From Tubiluchus corallicola (taxonomy: Eukaryota > Priapulida > Priapulimorpha > Priapulimorphida > Tubiluchidae): 49,030 nt of DNA. The notes beneath the pieces were generated by a model that was given only the letters and a program-made list of their open reading frames with translations, made no database searches and had not been told where the DNA came from. Shown here piece by piece: positions 23,949 through 36,328 of this stretch (the first letter of the stretch is position 1; every line of letters starts with the position of its first letter). Location: NCBI GenBank assembly GCA_030141605.1, contig JAQGDQ010000780.1:1-49030 (forward strand). Reading direction: 5' to 3'. Made by a program: the position numbers and the translations under genes.

Positions 23949-24246
23949 ATGAATGTTTCACAGACAGTCTTGTTAGTTGTAGGCCTAACTTGTTTTAGTC
24001 TGTGTCTACATTTTGCTAAGGCTGTGGAAGAAGAACCATCCACTTCTAGTCCAGAAGTAGGTGCGTATTCTGATCTTATCAACTCTGTATTTGACATTAA
24101 TGAAAATTTCTGGATTTCATGCTTTTTGGATTGTAATTAAGTATAAGTATAAGTTTTTTTTAAGTATAAGTTTATTTATTTCCACTGCATCTAACAATTA
24201 TAATAAAAATACAGATAATTTCACTGAAGTAAATATAAATATAAAT

Positions 24247-24279
<33 letters not shown>

Positions 24280-27200
24280 AATCTCCAGTAGTTATAATAT
24301 AACTTTTGAGACAAATAGTTCTTCGACTGTAATTGCGACAAATTGCACATTTAATAGATTGTCATCAACAAAATGCAGTATTATCTAGAAATTACAAAAT
24401 GCAGCATATACATGTGCAAATTACATTACAGAATAATTTTGATGCATACAGTTTGAGCCTAAAAGCATAGCTTGACAGGCCAAACTGTACGTGGAAATCT
24501 TAAAGAAGTGATTAATAATTGAAATAATGATAATATATACATAAAAGTGGGGGGGGGGACTAGTGAATGAAAGGTGAAATGGAACGAGAACTAAGAAAAA
24601 CTGTGATCATGATTATAAAGTGTTCAGAAACCTGTTGAGCATAGTCACGTTTTATTAAGATTACTGTGGAAAAAGAATGCAGGTGATTACCATTATCAAA
24701 CTGTGTTACTCTCAATACTTTTGAAATATTTCTTTTCTGACGGTTTTTTTAAAATTTGAAAGGGATTGACTACATTTCGAATTGCGGCTTAGTCTGTTCC
24801 GTAGGACTGGTCCCATATAGCTAATGAAATGTTTCGCCATATTTGTTCTACAACGTCTTGGTATATATTCATTATGTCTGTATCTTTTTACATTTATCTT
24901 GACTGGATTTTCAAAAAAAGTTGGAAATAAGTTGTTGTTGGTTCTATACATGTATATTCATCCATTAAAATTAATAACATCATCCAGAAGTAATATCTGA
25001 CATTGCTTAAAATGTGTAGTAGTAATTGTGCTCCTTTTGTCTAGTTTGAAGATGACACGTAAAAATTTTCGCTGTAAAACTCTTAAGCATTCTAAATTTG
25101 TAGTATAAGTAAAGCCCCAGATGTCATTCACTTTCACTTGTTGACAGTAAAAAGTTATCAGAAGTAGAGAAATGATAGAAAGTTTCAGTAACAAACGTAT
25201 GATAAGGGTTTCGTGTAATTTAACTGAAACGTGCATTCATCTGGTTACCGTGAAATATAAACACTCATCTTGCCATCTCCTCAAGGAACTTTTCTGATTT
25301 ACAGAGCAAACTCTATAAACTAAGTAATCCTACTACATGCTCGCAAGTTTAGGTGCGTATCTGAAAGTCAACAAAAATTCAAAAATTACATATTTACAAA
25401 ATTAATGTACACTTCTCACACATTTTAAAGTATAATCCTGTGGATTTAAGCTATGTAACCTTTTTGAATTAGTCATAATTGATCCAGTAAACACAACAGT
25501 AGAACAATGAAACGTCCAGGTCTACCTTTACCACAGCTTGCCTTCACAGCATGTACGCTGCCCACACAAACTTATGTCATTTTCAAATAAAACGGCAGTA
25601 ATGTTCATTTGGTGGGAGACAATGTGCGTATATGAGCTTCATTCATTACATCATTCCATTTTAAGCACTAAATGTTTTCTTTATCATACGATTCACTTCA
25701 AATTTTCAGATTATTTTCATTACTTTTTTTTCTTTCACCGTGTGGGACAAGCCCTGCTTTTTGATTGCCCGCAAGCAACACATTTACATTTGTATACAGG
25801 TGAACAGTGTGTGAGGCTTTTCTTGTGCAGAAACAATAAAGACTTATTTGTATTACGTTCATTGTAGGCCCTTTCACTAGATATTGTATATGTAACGACT
25901 GTAAATGTGTAAGGTGAAATAAATGACTTATGACTTAAATTCAGCAGCAAAGATAAAGGAATTTGATGATTTTGGAAATTTGTCATTTAACCCTTTCAGT
26001 CGCTAATTATTTTTTTAATAAGAAAAAACTTTTGGCATAAGAAATATTTAAATTAGTTTTACATTGTTAAGCTAGGCATTTTGTGTTTGATTTCGTTATT
26101 TTTAATTGTATAATTGAAGTGCAACAAAATATACTGTTTAAGGTTTGTATTTTCCTTTAAGCAACTAATGGAAATTTCTGTTTGCTGGGAATATAAGTTC
26201 CTTGTGTAGATCACCAATTTTGTATAGCATGTAAACAATTCCGTATCATCTCCTCCGCATATTCCTGCTGTAACTTGTTGATATTATTGTTTTTCAGAAT
26301 GTGAGAAAGGCAACGGTAACTGTACATCTTGTGTACAAAATGTTAAGGTAAACAAAGTTGTTATGAGTAGCAAATTCCTTTTATAAAATATTTGAATTGC
26401 TTGAGCGCTGCGGTAAATTTGAAATTTAAATCTTTATCTTAAAACTTTCCTAGTTTTAGTACAACACATTTCACTATTCATTAGCGATACGGGCACAATG
26501 CCTGCATTTCGAAAATGCATTGCACAAAAACAGGTGCTTATCTCTGTTCAAATATGTTAGTTTGTGATGAACTACACACTTTCGGCAGCTCAGGTAAGAG
26601 TGCAGCGATAAATTTGAAATTTGAATTTTTATCTTAAAACTTGTTTAGTTTTAGTACAACACACGGAATCTCTTACATTAGCACTGTACTTCAATTTTCC
26701 CTTTTCAAACACGTGCAAGAGGTTGGTGAAATATTTTTGCTGTTAAAAATTATGTTAGTTTGCGATGTTAGTTGGGCTTGCCCGGTGTTAATCAAGATTA
26801 TAATTAAGTTATTTATTTATTTATCAGAAACGCTTTTGCAGTATTAAGTGTGTTAAAGTGTATACTTTCAAAAGACTTGAAAAAATATGCTTGTATATGA
26901 AAAATCATCCTGTCTTCTGTTAAAGTTGCTTCAAGAATTTCCTTTTTTTTACAATGTTTCGTAAAACTCTGATCCGACAAAAATGTCTAGAGGAGACTTT
27001 TGATATACTTGCCTAAAATGAGCTGTGAAATCAGCGCATAATCAAGCATTTGCAAAGCTGTGAAAGGCCTGCAGTACAGCGTGAAATCAGCGCATAGTCA
27101 AGCATTTGCAAAGCTGTGAAAGGTCTGCAGTACAGCATGAAATCAGCGCATAATCAAGCATTTGCAAAGCTGTGAAAGGCCTGCAGTACAGCATGAAATC

Positions 27201-30200
27201 AGCGCATAATCAAGCATTTGCAAAGCTGTGAAAGGCCTGCAGTACAGCATGAAATCAGCGCATAATCAAGCATTTGCAAAGCTGTGAAAGGTCTGCAGTA
27301 CAGCATGAAATCAGCGCATAATCAAGCATTTGCAAAGCTGTGAAAGGTCTGCAGTACAGCATGAAATCAGCGCATAATCAAGCATTTGCAAAGCTGTGAA
27401 AGGTCTGCCGTACAGCATGAAATCAGCGCATAATCAAGCATTTGCAAAGCTGTGAAAGGCCTGCAGTACAGCATGAAATCAGCGCATAATCAAGCATTTG
27501 CAAAGCTGTGAAAGGTCTGCAGTACAGTATGAAATCAGCGCATAATCAAGCATTTGCAAAGCTGTGAAAGGTCTGCAGTACAGTATGAAATCAGCGCATA
27601 ATCAAGCATTTGCAAAGCTGTGAAAGGTCTGCAGTACAGCATGAAATCAGCGCATAATCAAGCATTTGCAAAGCTGTGAAAGGTCTGCAGTACAGCATGA
27701 AATCAGCGCATAATCAAGCATTTGCAAAGCTGTGAAAGGTCTGCAGTACAGCGTGAAATCAGCGCATAATCAAGCATTTGCAAAACTGTTTGCTAACTTT
27801 GGTGCAATGAATCATCAAAATAAAATTTGTTTATGTGGTCATGTTATACAAAACAAATTGCAACAGAGCTTAAATTCTTCTGCAGATATTTCAAAAGTTT
27901 GGCAATTTCTACGTGTTTCAAAACAAACTCGTTGGCTGCTAGTCGACGGGCCGCCGTCACTTTGTTTACATCATTACATAAGTGCAAACACGAAGCGTGT
28001 AAAAATGCAAGCTTAGCTTGTATGTCAGCATGTTTAAGTGGTTTAATCAGAGTCAATTATAGAGCGAAAAATATAGAGTCAATTATGCGGAGTTATTTGA
28101 GTCAATTGCCGACAGTTTTTATATACATTTGCGTAGGAGCAACCAGTACTTAGGCATCATTGAGACAGTTAGATGATTGACTTTATGATTACCATGATTT
28201 TAATACACGGCGCCTACTTGTATTAGCTTAGTATCGTGAAATTTGGACCGACGTCTCCCCCCCCGGCAAACCGAGACATGAGTGTACATAAACACTTATA
28301 TGGTTATTTAACTCTTTCAAATGTTGTCTGTTTAATAGTTTTATGCATTTCTGTTTGCAGTGCCTGTACTGCTTCACGGATAACAAGTGTAAGCTCTATC
28401 CCACAAACACCATCCTGCCAGGTAAAACCGTTTGTAAGTTAAGCGATGCTCGATGGGGACCTGGTCTTTGCTGGTGTAAGTATCTATTTTTATATGAAGA
28501 TACTATATTGTAAAGCCTGATGTTGTTTTTGTTGTTGGCATCCTTCTGTCTCGGAAGACAATGGAGTGTGCGCCAAGAGAGTCAGTTATTGATCACATTG
28601 ATGGAGCTGCTGCGTCGACTGTGGCTGAGCAGTGCGATCCTTGAACGTCTCCAGGGCGCACGCCTGGGCAAGGTGTATTGGAGATCCTGAGTTGCCCAAA
28701 CAGCAGGAACCCCCTCTCTGCCTCCCTGGTGTAGTCCAAAGGAAAGCGGAGCAATACGTTTGGCACCAGGTTGGCTACCGGAGTCAGTGAGCATGCTGCA
28801 CTGGTCCGCCTTCGGGTCTCCACTCCTGATTTGGAAAGTTTACTCCTCTACACATGGCCGTTCGGTCACTTGACCTCCTCTGCCCTCTAGCCGTTGACTG
28901 CTTGTGCAGCTCCTCCGCCTATTTCATGTGCCATTTTTACTTGTTCCATTTTACCTGTGCCGTTTTTTGCCGTAACATTTTTTCCTGTGCCATTTTTACT
29001 TCTTCCATTTTTACCTGTGCTGTTTTTTGCCGTAACATTTTTTCATGTGCCATTTTTACTTGTTCCATTTTTACCTGTGCCATTTTTTGAATTTACTGAA
29101 TTCAAATTTTATTGAATTTACATTACTTGATTGGTTAGGAATTGCGCTTCACAATTGTGTGAGGAGTAGAAAACTACAAAAATTATGAAATGTAGCGTAA
29201 TCTCTGCTTAATGAGAGCAGTTTTTCATGAACCCGAGCAAAATGCTGCAAACGCTTCCGGGTCTGAACTAGTTCTGAGCCTTAGCTGCTAAAGGAGTGCT
29301 AATAAAAATTTCATTTTGTCTGTTTTAGTCAATCTACAGGCACTGGTTATAGCGATGGCATGCGTTGCCGTGGCGTTGATCGCCGGATGCTGTTGCTGTA
29401 TCTACTGTTGCTGCTGCCGTACCAAGAAAAAGACGTCAATCAGGTGAATTAAAGATGTTACTATAGAAACATTGGTAGCGCCGTTTGATGAAACTGCCGT
29501 AGAAAAATAACTTGATGATGTTGATAAGGAGTGGGTAACCATGGCAACCCTCTTGTGATCTTAACTAGCCGACTGATTTCTTAAGAAACGGCACAGACAA
29601 GGATTTTACTGAAACAAAAATTTGAAAACGATACGAAATCTGATTTTTTTTTGCCAAAAGCCGAATCGATGCTGAACCGATAGACAAAACAAAAATCAAA
29701 GCTGATATGAAAACTGAAATGCCTTTTGAGAACTGGTTAATAAACCTTTTCACAGTTGCAGCGGTTGATGATGATCGTGAAAAGGTCAAAGGTCAAGTAA
29801 ACCAGACAATGCATTTGTGTACACTTGACAACACCTCGCAGTCTATGCTATTGTAATAGCAACAGTTTTAACAGTTAGCTAGAACCTTACTTAGTTCATT
29901 TTGTCTTGTTTCCAAGCAAGATCCTGCTAGTAAATCACTCTACGAACAGACTAATGCATAATTAAGTAAAGTCCATCTAAAACAACTGAAGTTACTGAAC
30001 TGATGTTTTGCATTATCCACATGTCCCGTGACGGTTGTAGTTTAGACACATTGCTGTGGTACACTTAACCTTTGACCTACAGCAACCAAACTGTGAAAAG
30101 ACTTGTTGTAATAAGAAATGAGACTTAACCATTGTAATTACCATGACTTGGTTCAAAGCAAGTTATTATGGAGGAACAAAGTTATCCAGTATTCAGATTC

Positions 30201-33200
30201 CTGGAGTATAGTAAGTCTACAATGATGAAATACAAACTTTATTATCATACAAAGCAGAGAAATTGCTGCAATGGCAGGCGTGCAAAAACTCAAATTTTAT
30301 GTGAAACAATTCAAATTATTGAGATCACCTTACAAAGACGTGAAAGTTACTGCTTGGAGTCAAATTTTTTTTAGTTCAGATGGTACTGTCAGGGTCTCGT
30401 TTATATTGTACCTGTAGACTGTAGCATTTACATTTAAGCCAAGTGAAGTCTGATGATTTCAAGTACCATTTTTTATCATTTAGGCAAGACATTAAGACAA
30501 AATGAATCACTTCAGCAAATGTGCAAAACTAGCTATTTTCGGCTAAAATTTTAGTTACTTGTAGCTAAAGTTTTAGCTACTTTTGGCTAAAGTTTTAGCT
30601 CTTTTAGCTAATGTTTTAGCTACTTTTAGCTAATGTTTTAGCTACTTTTAGCTAAAGTTTTAGCTACTTTTAGCTAAAGTTTTAGTTATTTTTTCAGGTA
30701 ATATATGTCTGCATGTTATTACATTATTTTCATGACAGAGTTTTACCGATAGCAAAATGAAAATGTAGGAACTGATGCGTAGTTATTGTCAAAAAAAAAA
30801 CAACAGAATCCTGTACATAAGTTTTTGGTAAACAGTAGTGAAATTATCGGTTCTGTAACAAACCTGGTATAGATAATGTTCAAACAAAAAGTAAAAATGC
30901 ATAAATTTTAAATGTTCTTCAGATTTGTCCAAGAAGATGAAGCAGAACAAAGAAAGAAAGAAGAACGACAGCAAAAGCATGACATGAAGTAAGTCTCTTT
31001 GTTATTGCTGATGTGTAGCAGTGAAAACTGCATTAATAGAAGCTGAAACTGAGTCAGTTGCGACTAGATCAGCTGACTCACACAGTATATTTGCTAGCTC
31101 GACTGAGGTTGACTGACTTTTTAGCCGAGTTGGCTTAAAGAAAAAAATCAGCTAACTCAGCTAAAGGTACGAAATTTTGTTAACTAAATAAATGATCAAT
31201 TGTTATTTAAATGTTAAATTATGGAGATAATTTTTTTAAGTAATGTGGCCTATTTGTATATTTAATTTTGAATTGAGCAGCTTTCTCATTCAAAAGTTTC
31301 TAAAGTTTAGTATCTCTGCCAGCACACGCACAATCTGACAGCGAATCTGCAATGCATTTGCCATATTTCAACCAGTGATTTGCAGTGTCGCCAACAGTCA
31401 ACTCGACTCCCATCGCTGTACGGCTGGTGCTACTAAAGCTGGGTTTCTTTTCGGCTAGCTAGACTGTAGAATAAACTGGCTGTAGCTCAGCTGAAATGGT
31501 GACTTCGGACTTTAAATGGTTAATAAAGATAGCAGGTGGTTTCCTTTTAATACACCACAAGCTGTTACAAATCATTCATTTCTTTAACAAGTGCTTGGTA
31601 ACACTGATAGATGCTGCCATCTAGTGAGGAAAAAAGCAATCTGTTGCTTAAATTCGAATGGCAGAGTGTGGCTTTCTCAGTTTTTGCAAGCAGTTAATAA
31701 CTGGGAAGCAATTAGTGATTAATAATTATAATTAGTTAAGTAGTTCTAGGATGTTTGTTTGTCAATTGTTACAAATTTGTCACGTATAGCTAACATGTGT
31801 GCGTTGCTTCACTTAGGATGGCTGAAAGAAGAGCAAAACATGACGATATTCGACGTAAATATGGTACGTTCTCTTGTTATTTACAAAATAGTACCATGTC
31901 AATACTCTACTTTATGTGTGGTTTTGAAGTACATTATCGTGAACTTGATGGGGCCTGGAAAAGAGTACCCTATAAAGAGGGGGCCTGGAAAAGAGTACCC
32001 TATAAAGAGGGGGCCTGGAAAAGAGTACCCTATAAAGAGGGGGCCTGGAAAAGAGTACCCTATAAAGAGGGGACCTGGAAAAGAGTAACCTATAAAGAGG
32101 GGGCCTGGAAAAGAGTACCCTATAAAGAGGGGGCCTGGAAAAGAGTACCCTATAAAGAGGTACTTTATGAGCACACTCAGCTAATTAGTTGACTGAGTCG
32201 GAGTCGGGATTCTGGAGTGCACTTATTGTTAGAGGAGTTGGTAAAAAATAGACAAACTCAAACTCCAGTTACTCTTAACACCTTTATGCATAACGTCGCA
32301 TTTTGGAACGCTTTCGTATCGCTGTCTACGCAGTTAGACTGATTTTTGAGCATAAGAAGTAGTGATAAAATGCCTCTGTAGCTGAATGAGAGAGAATTTT
32401 TTAATATCTTGGCAGTTTTAGACGAAATACTCAAATGTTCTTCACAAATTCTTACTTTAAAATGTGTGAATATTTTGCCACCAAGGTAAGCAGCTGCTGC
32501 ATTGAAATCGTTAAATACAACCAGACTGTAAGAATCCGGGTATTTTGAGTTTAAATGGCATGAAAAGGACAAAATTATTGCCAGATTTTAACACAATACG
32601 TAGCTGGATATGGGGGGGGGGGTGCAAGTTGTTTCACAATTCGATTGATTTTGTTTTTCACTTGCAAACATTGAGTCCCAGTGAATTTGTAAACTAATAA
32701 TAATGATTTTCGACAAAAGTTCAATCTTTTCAATTTCAAATTCTCCACCAAAACTGCAGATATTCCAAAAATCCAAAGTTTTGCTAACAGCATAGTTTCC
32801 ATGTGTTGTAAATTTATAATATTACAATGTTACACATTACAATGTAGTGTCGACAATATTACAATTTTATCTACAATATTATACATTCTTTAGCTACTGA
32901 TATGAAATATTTTATCAGTTATCAAGTATCAGACCATCTTTAATAGTTTTAAGAATCAAATTGTTTTACTTTTTTCTGCTTGCAAAGGCATTGAAATTCG
33001 ACTTCCGGGTAAAAAAGGTTTGTATCGACTAACTGCCTTCTACAAGTTCAAATTTTCACAGAGAAGTTTTAATTTCCATAAATGTTTCATAAGAGCAAAA
33101 GAACAAGTTTTGCCTTTTTCTGACTAAGTAAAATCATTTATAAGTCATTTCCGGTCAATTTCTTCATGAGCAGGTGTTAATTTTCTCATGTAAAATTACC

Positions 33201-34006
33201 AAAGCTGTTTACTCATTCTGAATTTTTACAGCTTCTTATATTGCTTTGTGAATGTAAGTGATTGTAGTGTGTTAGTGCGTTAAATGTACCGTTTGCACTC
33301 CAAAATTACCAAAGCCGTTTACTCATTAAACATTTTTAGCAGTCTGACATGTTTATATTGTTTCTGAATTTTTGCAGTTTCTTATGTTGCCTTATGAATC
33401 TAAGTATTTGTGGTGTGTTAGTACGTTAAATGTACCGTTTGCACTCCAAAATTTTACTGTTCTGAATCTGAAAAGCACCTTTGATGTAAAAAATTCAAAT
33501 TTTTTATATATTCAGCTTTTTGTGACCTAGTTTGCCCATTTGGTGTAAAAAATTGCAGTTTTTGTTATATAGTAAACTTTTTGTGGCCTAGTTTGCCCAT
33601 TTGGTATAAAAATTTGAGTTTTTTTTACTATACTAATCATTTCAGCATCTAGTTCTAAACTGTTTACAAAACAACACATACTGTAGGTACTCACTAATTA
33701 TTATGTAAGGTTTTATAGTATAATTTAAACAGAAGCAATGCAGTGGAACAGGAAATTGTCTTATTAAATTGAAAGTAAAATTAAACGTAACTTATTAACT
33801 TTAACTGTAAAGTAGAAATTAAAAATAAAAATGTCAAATTGAAGAAGGAATAATTATGGTGTAACATCTGCAGTTGTTTTCTTCTGTGTATGATAATGTG
33901 TTTATCTTCGTTAACCTTGACCAATAAGTAGGACTAATAAGCGATAATTAACATTACAGGTTTGATGAAAGATGAAGTTCCGTACCAGAAGTTTGATGAT
34001 GCGTAA
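23949..34006 (+). CDS. PTTG1IP: PTTG1IP orthologue, complete, seven exons
   Basis: Small type I membrane protein; in vertebrates it binds securin (PTTG1) and shuttles between membranes and nucleus. Exons are 23949-24060, 26298-26347, 28361-28475, 29329-29443, 30923-30988, 31817-31863 and 33960-34006. All have GT-AG borders and compatible phases; the sum is 552 nt, 183 aa plus TAA, close to human (180 aa). Signal peptide is about 1-25. A PSI-like cysteine domain spans 39-91 (C39, C46, C49, C55, C58, C64, C79, C91), with sequon N45-C-T and the family motif CKLSDARWG...CW. The membrane span is about 95-117 and runs into a CCCCIYCCCC cluster (113-122), a likely palmitoylation site. A charged helix follows (132-168, with RRAKHDDIRRKYG). 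The tail holds PYQKF (176-180), matching the vertebrate YxxF endocytosis signal. I know of no other family with this order of features. Confidence 0.96.
24248..24281. repeat. (GTA)n microsatellite
   Basis: About eleven TAG/GTA triplets in PTTG1IP intron 1. Confidence 0.9.
24718..25236 (-). mobile_element. LINE relic (CR1/L2-like reverse transcriptase C-terminus)
   Basis: One - strand frame, broken by a stop at 24955-24957, resembles the end of CR1/L2-type ORF2: LECLRVLQRKFLRVIF, then an ILLLDD segment, then RRCRTN, YMGPVLRNRL and SLSNFKKTVRKE. The family consensus is LxxLQKRxxRxI ... ILxLxD ... YxGPxLWNSLP ... SLxxFKxxLK. The relic is short and inactive, and lies antisense in PTTG1IP intron 1. 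Confidence 0.7.
25240..27022. other. PTTG1IP introns 1-2, unique part
   Basis: Around exon 26298-26347, nothing but AT-rich sequence. AATAAATGACTTATGACTTA at about 25917 looks like a LINE 3' end. Confidence 0.5.
27023..27786. repeat. 56-bp minisatellite, about 13.7 copies
   Basis: Unit GCATGAAATCAGCGCATAAT...AAGCTGTGAAAGG(T/C)CTGCAGTACA with very low divergence. It lies in PTTG1IP intron 2. Confidence 0.95.
27930..28284. mobile_element. Pogo-like MITE, left-truncated copy
   Basis: Similar to the element at 40201-40517: shared CACTTTGTTTACATCATTAC, GCGCCTACT..TATTAGCT, GGACCGACGTCTC, and right end AAACCGAGACATGAGTG followed by TA. The left inverted end is missing. It lies in PTTG1IP intron 2, directly after the 56-bp array. 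Confidence 0.65.
28520..28900. mobile_element. GC-rich dispersed element (SINE-like)
   Basis: A sharply bounded GC-rich block in the AT-rich PTTG1IP intron 3, from GGCATCCTTCTGTCTCGGAA to about CTCCTCCGCC. The composition break and lack of a coherent frame suggest a young insertion. I cannot name the family. Confidence 0.4.
28926..29090. repeat. About 60-bp T-rich repeat, three copies
   Basis: TGTGCCATTTTTACTTGTTC...CGTAACATTTTTTC at 28927, 28986 and 29046, in PTTG1IP intron 3 after the GC-rich block. Confidence 0.85.
29743..30103 (+). mobile_element. DR1-carrying MITE in PTTG1IP intron 4
   Basis: Inverted ends AACCTTTTCACAGTT and AACTGTGAAAAG enclose about 360 bp. It contains a perfect AGGTCA-A-AGGTCA direct repeat at 29783-29795 near the left end and a second, imperfect one reversed near the right end. 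No coding capacity. Confidence 0.75.
30538..30692. repeat. About 22-bp GCTA-rich repeat
   Basis: Degenerate copies of TTTTAGCTACTTTTAGCTAA in PTTG1IP intron 4. Confidence 0.85.
31951..32160. repeat. 30-bp minisatellite, seven copies
   Basis: GGGCCTGGAAAAGAGTACCC plus TATAAAGAGG, nearly identical copies. It starts 87 bp after the donor of PTTG1IP exon 6. Open frames here are artefacts of the 30-bp period. Confidence 0.95.
32161..33189. other. PTTG1IP intron 6, no feature
   Basis: AT-rich intron sequence with a poly(G) run at about 32613; no second gene seen. Confidence 0.55.
33190..33615. repeat. Duplicated blocks in PTTG1IP intron 6
   Basis: ACCAAAGC(T/C)GTTTACTCAT...GTACCGTTTGCACTCCAAAA occurs twice. 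CCTAGTTTGCCCATTTGGT then TAAAAAA occurs twice just after. Confidence 0.75.
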
Positions 34007-34098
34007 ACTGAGGATCAGCGAGGGAGAACTCGGCTGCATGTGATAATGTATTTTAACCGTATTGCTGCTTGTTCCAATTATGCTTGCATTTGAGTTGA

Positions 34099-34470
34099 CC
34101 AAATATGGTCATTTTTAATTCCTTTGGTCTTTAAATCAGTCAAAACTTCATGTAATGTCACCAAATATGGTCATCTTTAATTCCATTGATCTTTCAATCA
34201 GCCAAAACTTCATGTAATGTCACCAAATATGGTCATCTTTAATTCCTTTGGTCTTTCAATCGGCCAAAACTTAATGTAATGTCACCAAATATGGTCATCT
34301 TTAATTCCATTGAACTTTAAATCAGCCAAAACTTCATGTAATGTCACCAAATATGGTCATCTTTAATTCCTTTGGTCTTTCAATCGGCCAAAACTTAACA
34401 ATGTCTCCAAATATAGTCGTGTTTAATTCCATTGAACTTTAAATCAGCCAAAACTTCATGTTATGTCAAG
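34099..34470. repeat. 62-bp minisatellite, six copies
   Basis: CCAAATATGGTCATCTTTAA...GCCAAAACTTCATGTAATGT with starts at 34099, 34161, 34223, 34285, 34347 and 34407. It starts 93 bp after the PTTG1IP stop, so it is probably in its 3' UTR. Confidence 0.9.
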
Positions 34471-34968
34471 TTAAATGGGTTCCTGCTTCTGATCAGCATA
34501 GATTTTCGTATTTGATTGGCGCATTATTGATTTTTGCGCATTATTGATAAACTTTCAAGCAGTAGTGCTTTCATATTAGTTGTAATTATGCATGAAATCG
34601 TTTATAATTATTCCATATGTTTAAAAATACATTTAGACTAGTAAATCCGACTTGAAAATTGAAAACCCATTTATTGCTAACTTTTAATTAGACGGCTTTT
34701 TAAGAACAACATTTTTAGCACATTATGTACAAGAAATCCAGATTTTTTTCTCGTAACGATTTATTTTGCGATTTTTGCTAGTGGGAGTAAATTTGCAAGA
34801 TTAAACAGCATGCAGAAACTGTGGGAAACGTGTCGTTATAAAAATTTTACTATTTTGCGTCTGATGTTCTGCTGATTCGTGTGAAAAATTTGCAAATATT
34901 GAAATCACAGCTTCAGGAATAGATGTCATTTTTAAACTTACTGAATAACTACATTGTTCCATGTTAAG

Positions 34969-36328
34969 TCAGTGCACAGGAACACCGGCTCAGCTGGTCG
35001 GTGCATAGGAACACCGGCTCAGCTGGTCAGTGCATAGGAACACCGGCTCAGCCGGTCGGTGCATAGAAACACCGGCTCAGCCGGTCGGTGCATAGGAACA
35101 CCGGCTCAGCTGATCGGTGCATAGGAACACCGGCTCAGCTGGTCGGTGCATAGGAACACCGGCTCGGCTGGTCGGTGCATAGGAACACCGGCTCAGCTGG
35201 TCGGTGCATAGGAACACCGGCTCAGCTGATCGGTGCATAGGAACACCGGCTCAGCTGGTCAGTGCATAGGAACACCGGCTCAGCTGATCGGTGCATAGGA
35301 ACACCGGCTCAGCTGGTCAGTGCATAGGAACACCGGCTCAGCTGGTCAGTGCATAGAAACACCGGCTCAGCTGGTCAGTGCATAGGAACACCGGCTCAGC
35401 TGGTCGGTGCATAGGAACACCGGCTCAGCTGGTCGGTGCATAGGAACACCGGCTCAGCTGGTCAGTGCATAGGAACACCGGCTCAGCTGGTCGGTGCATA
35501 GGAACACCGGCTCAGCTGGTCGGTGCATAGGAACACCGGCTCAGCTGGTCAGTGCATAGGAACACCGGCTCAGCTGGTCAGTGCACAGAAACACCGGCTC
35601 AGCTGGTCAGTGCATAGGAAAACCGGCTCAGCTGGTCGGTGCATAGAAAAACCGGCTCAGCTGGTCGATGCATAGAAACACCGGCTCAGCCGGTCAGTGC
35701 ATAGGAACACCGGCTCAGCTGGTCGGTGCATAGGAACACCGGCTCAGCTGGTCAGTGCATAGAAAAACCGGCTCAGCTGGTCAGTGCATAGGAACACCGG
35801 CTCAGCTGGTCAGTGCATAGAAACACCGGCTCAGCTGGTCAGTGCATAGAAACACCGGCTCAGCTGGTCAGTGCATAGGAACGCCAGCTCAGCTGGTCAG
35901 TGCATAGGAACACCGGCTCAGCTGGTCAGTGCATAGGAACACCGGCTCAGCTGGTCAGTGCATAGGAACACCGGCTCAGCTGGTCAGTGCATAGGAACAC
36001 CGGCTCAGCTGGTCGGTGCATAGAAACACCGGCTCAGCTGGTCGGTGCATAGGAACACCGGCTCAGCTGGTCAGTGCATAGGAACACCGGCTCAGCTGGT
36101 CAGTGCATAGAAACACCGGCTCAGCTGGTCGGTGCATAGGAACACCGGCTCAGCTGGTCAGTGCATAGAAACACCGGCTCAGCTGGTCGGTGCATAGGAA
36201 CACCGGCTCAGCTGGTCGGTGCATAGGAAGACCGGCTCAGCTGGTCAGTGCATAGAAACACCAGCTCAGCTGGTCAGTGCATAGAAACACCGGCTCAGCT
36301 GGTCAGTGTATAGGAACACCGGCTCGGC
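34969..36328. repeat. 29-bp minisatellite, about 47 copies
   Basis: Unit GGTGCATAGGAACACCGGCT then CAGCTGGTC. ACCGG-CTCAG-CTGGT can fold as a 5-bp stem with a CTCAG loop. Most copies differ at only one or two sites. The first canonical AATAAA downstream of PTTG1IP that I found is at 36809, beyond the array. Confidence 0.95.

Noticed and set aside
28593-28823. 76-codon - strand frame in PTTG1IP intron 3
   Set aside because: It lies in a GC-rich dispersed element where long frames are common; no domain seen.
31797-32192. Overlapping open frames on both strands
   Set aside because: Generated by the 30-bp minisatellite; both frames read the same repeat.
34969-36328. CRISPR-like array
   Set aside because: Units are contiguous 29-bp repeats without spacers, in an animal genome.
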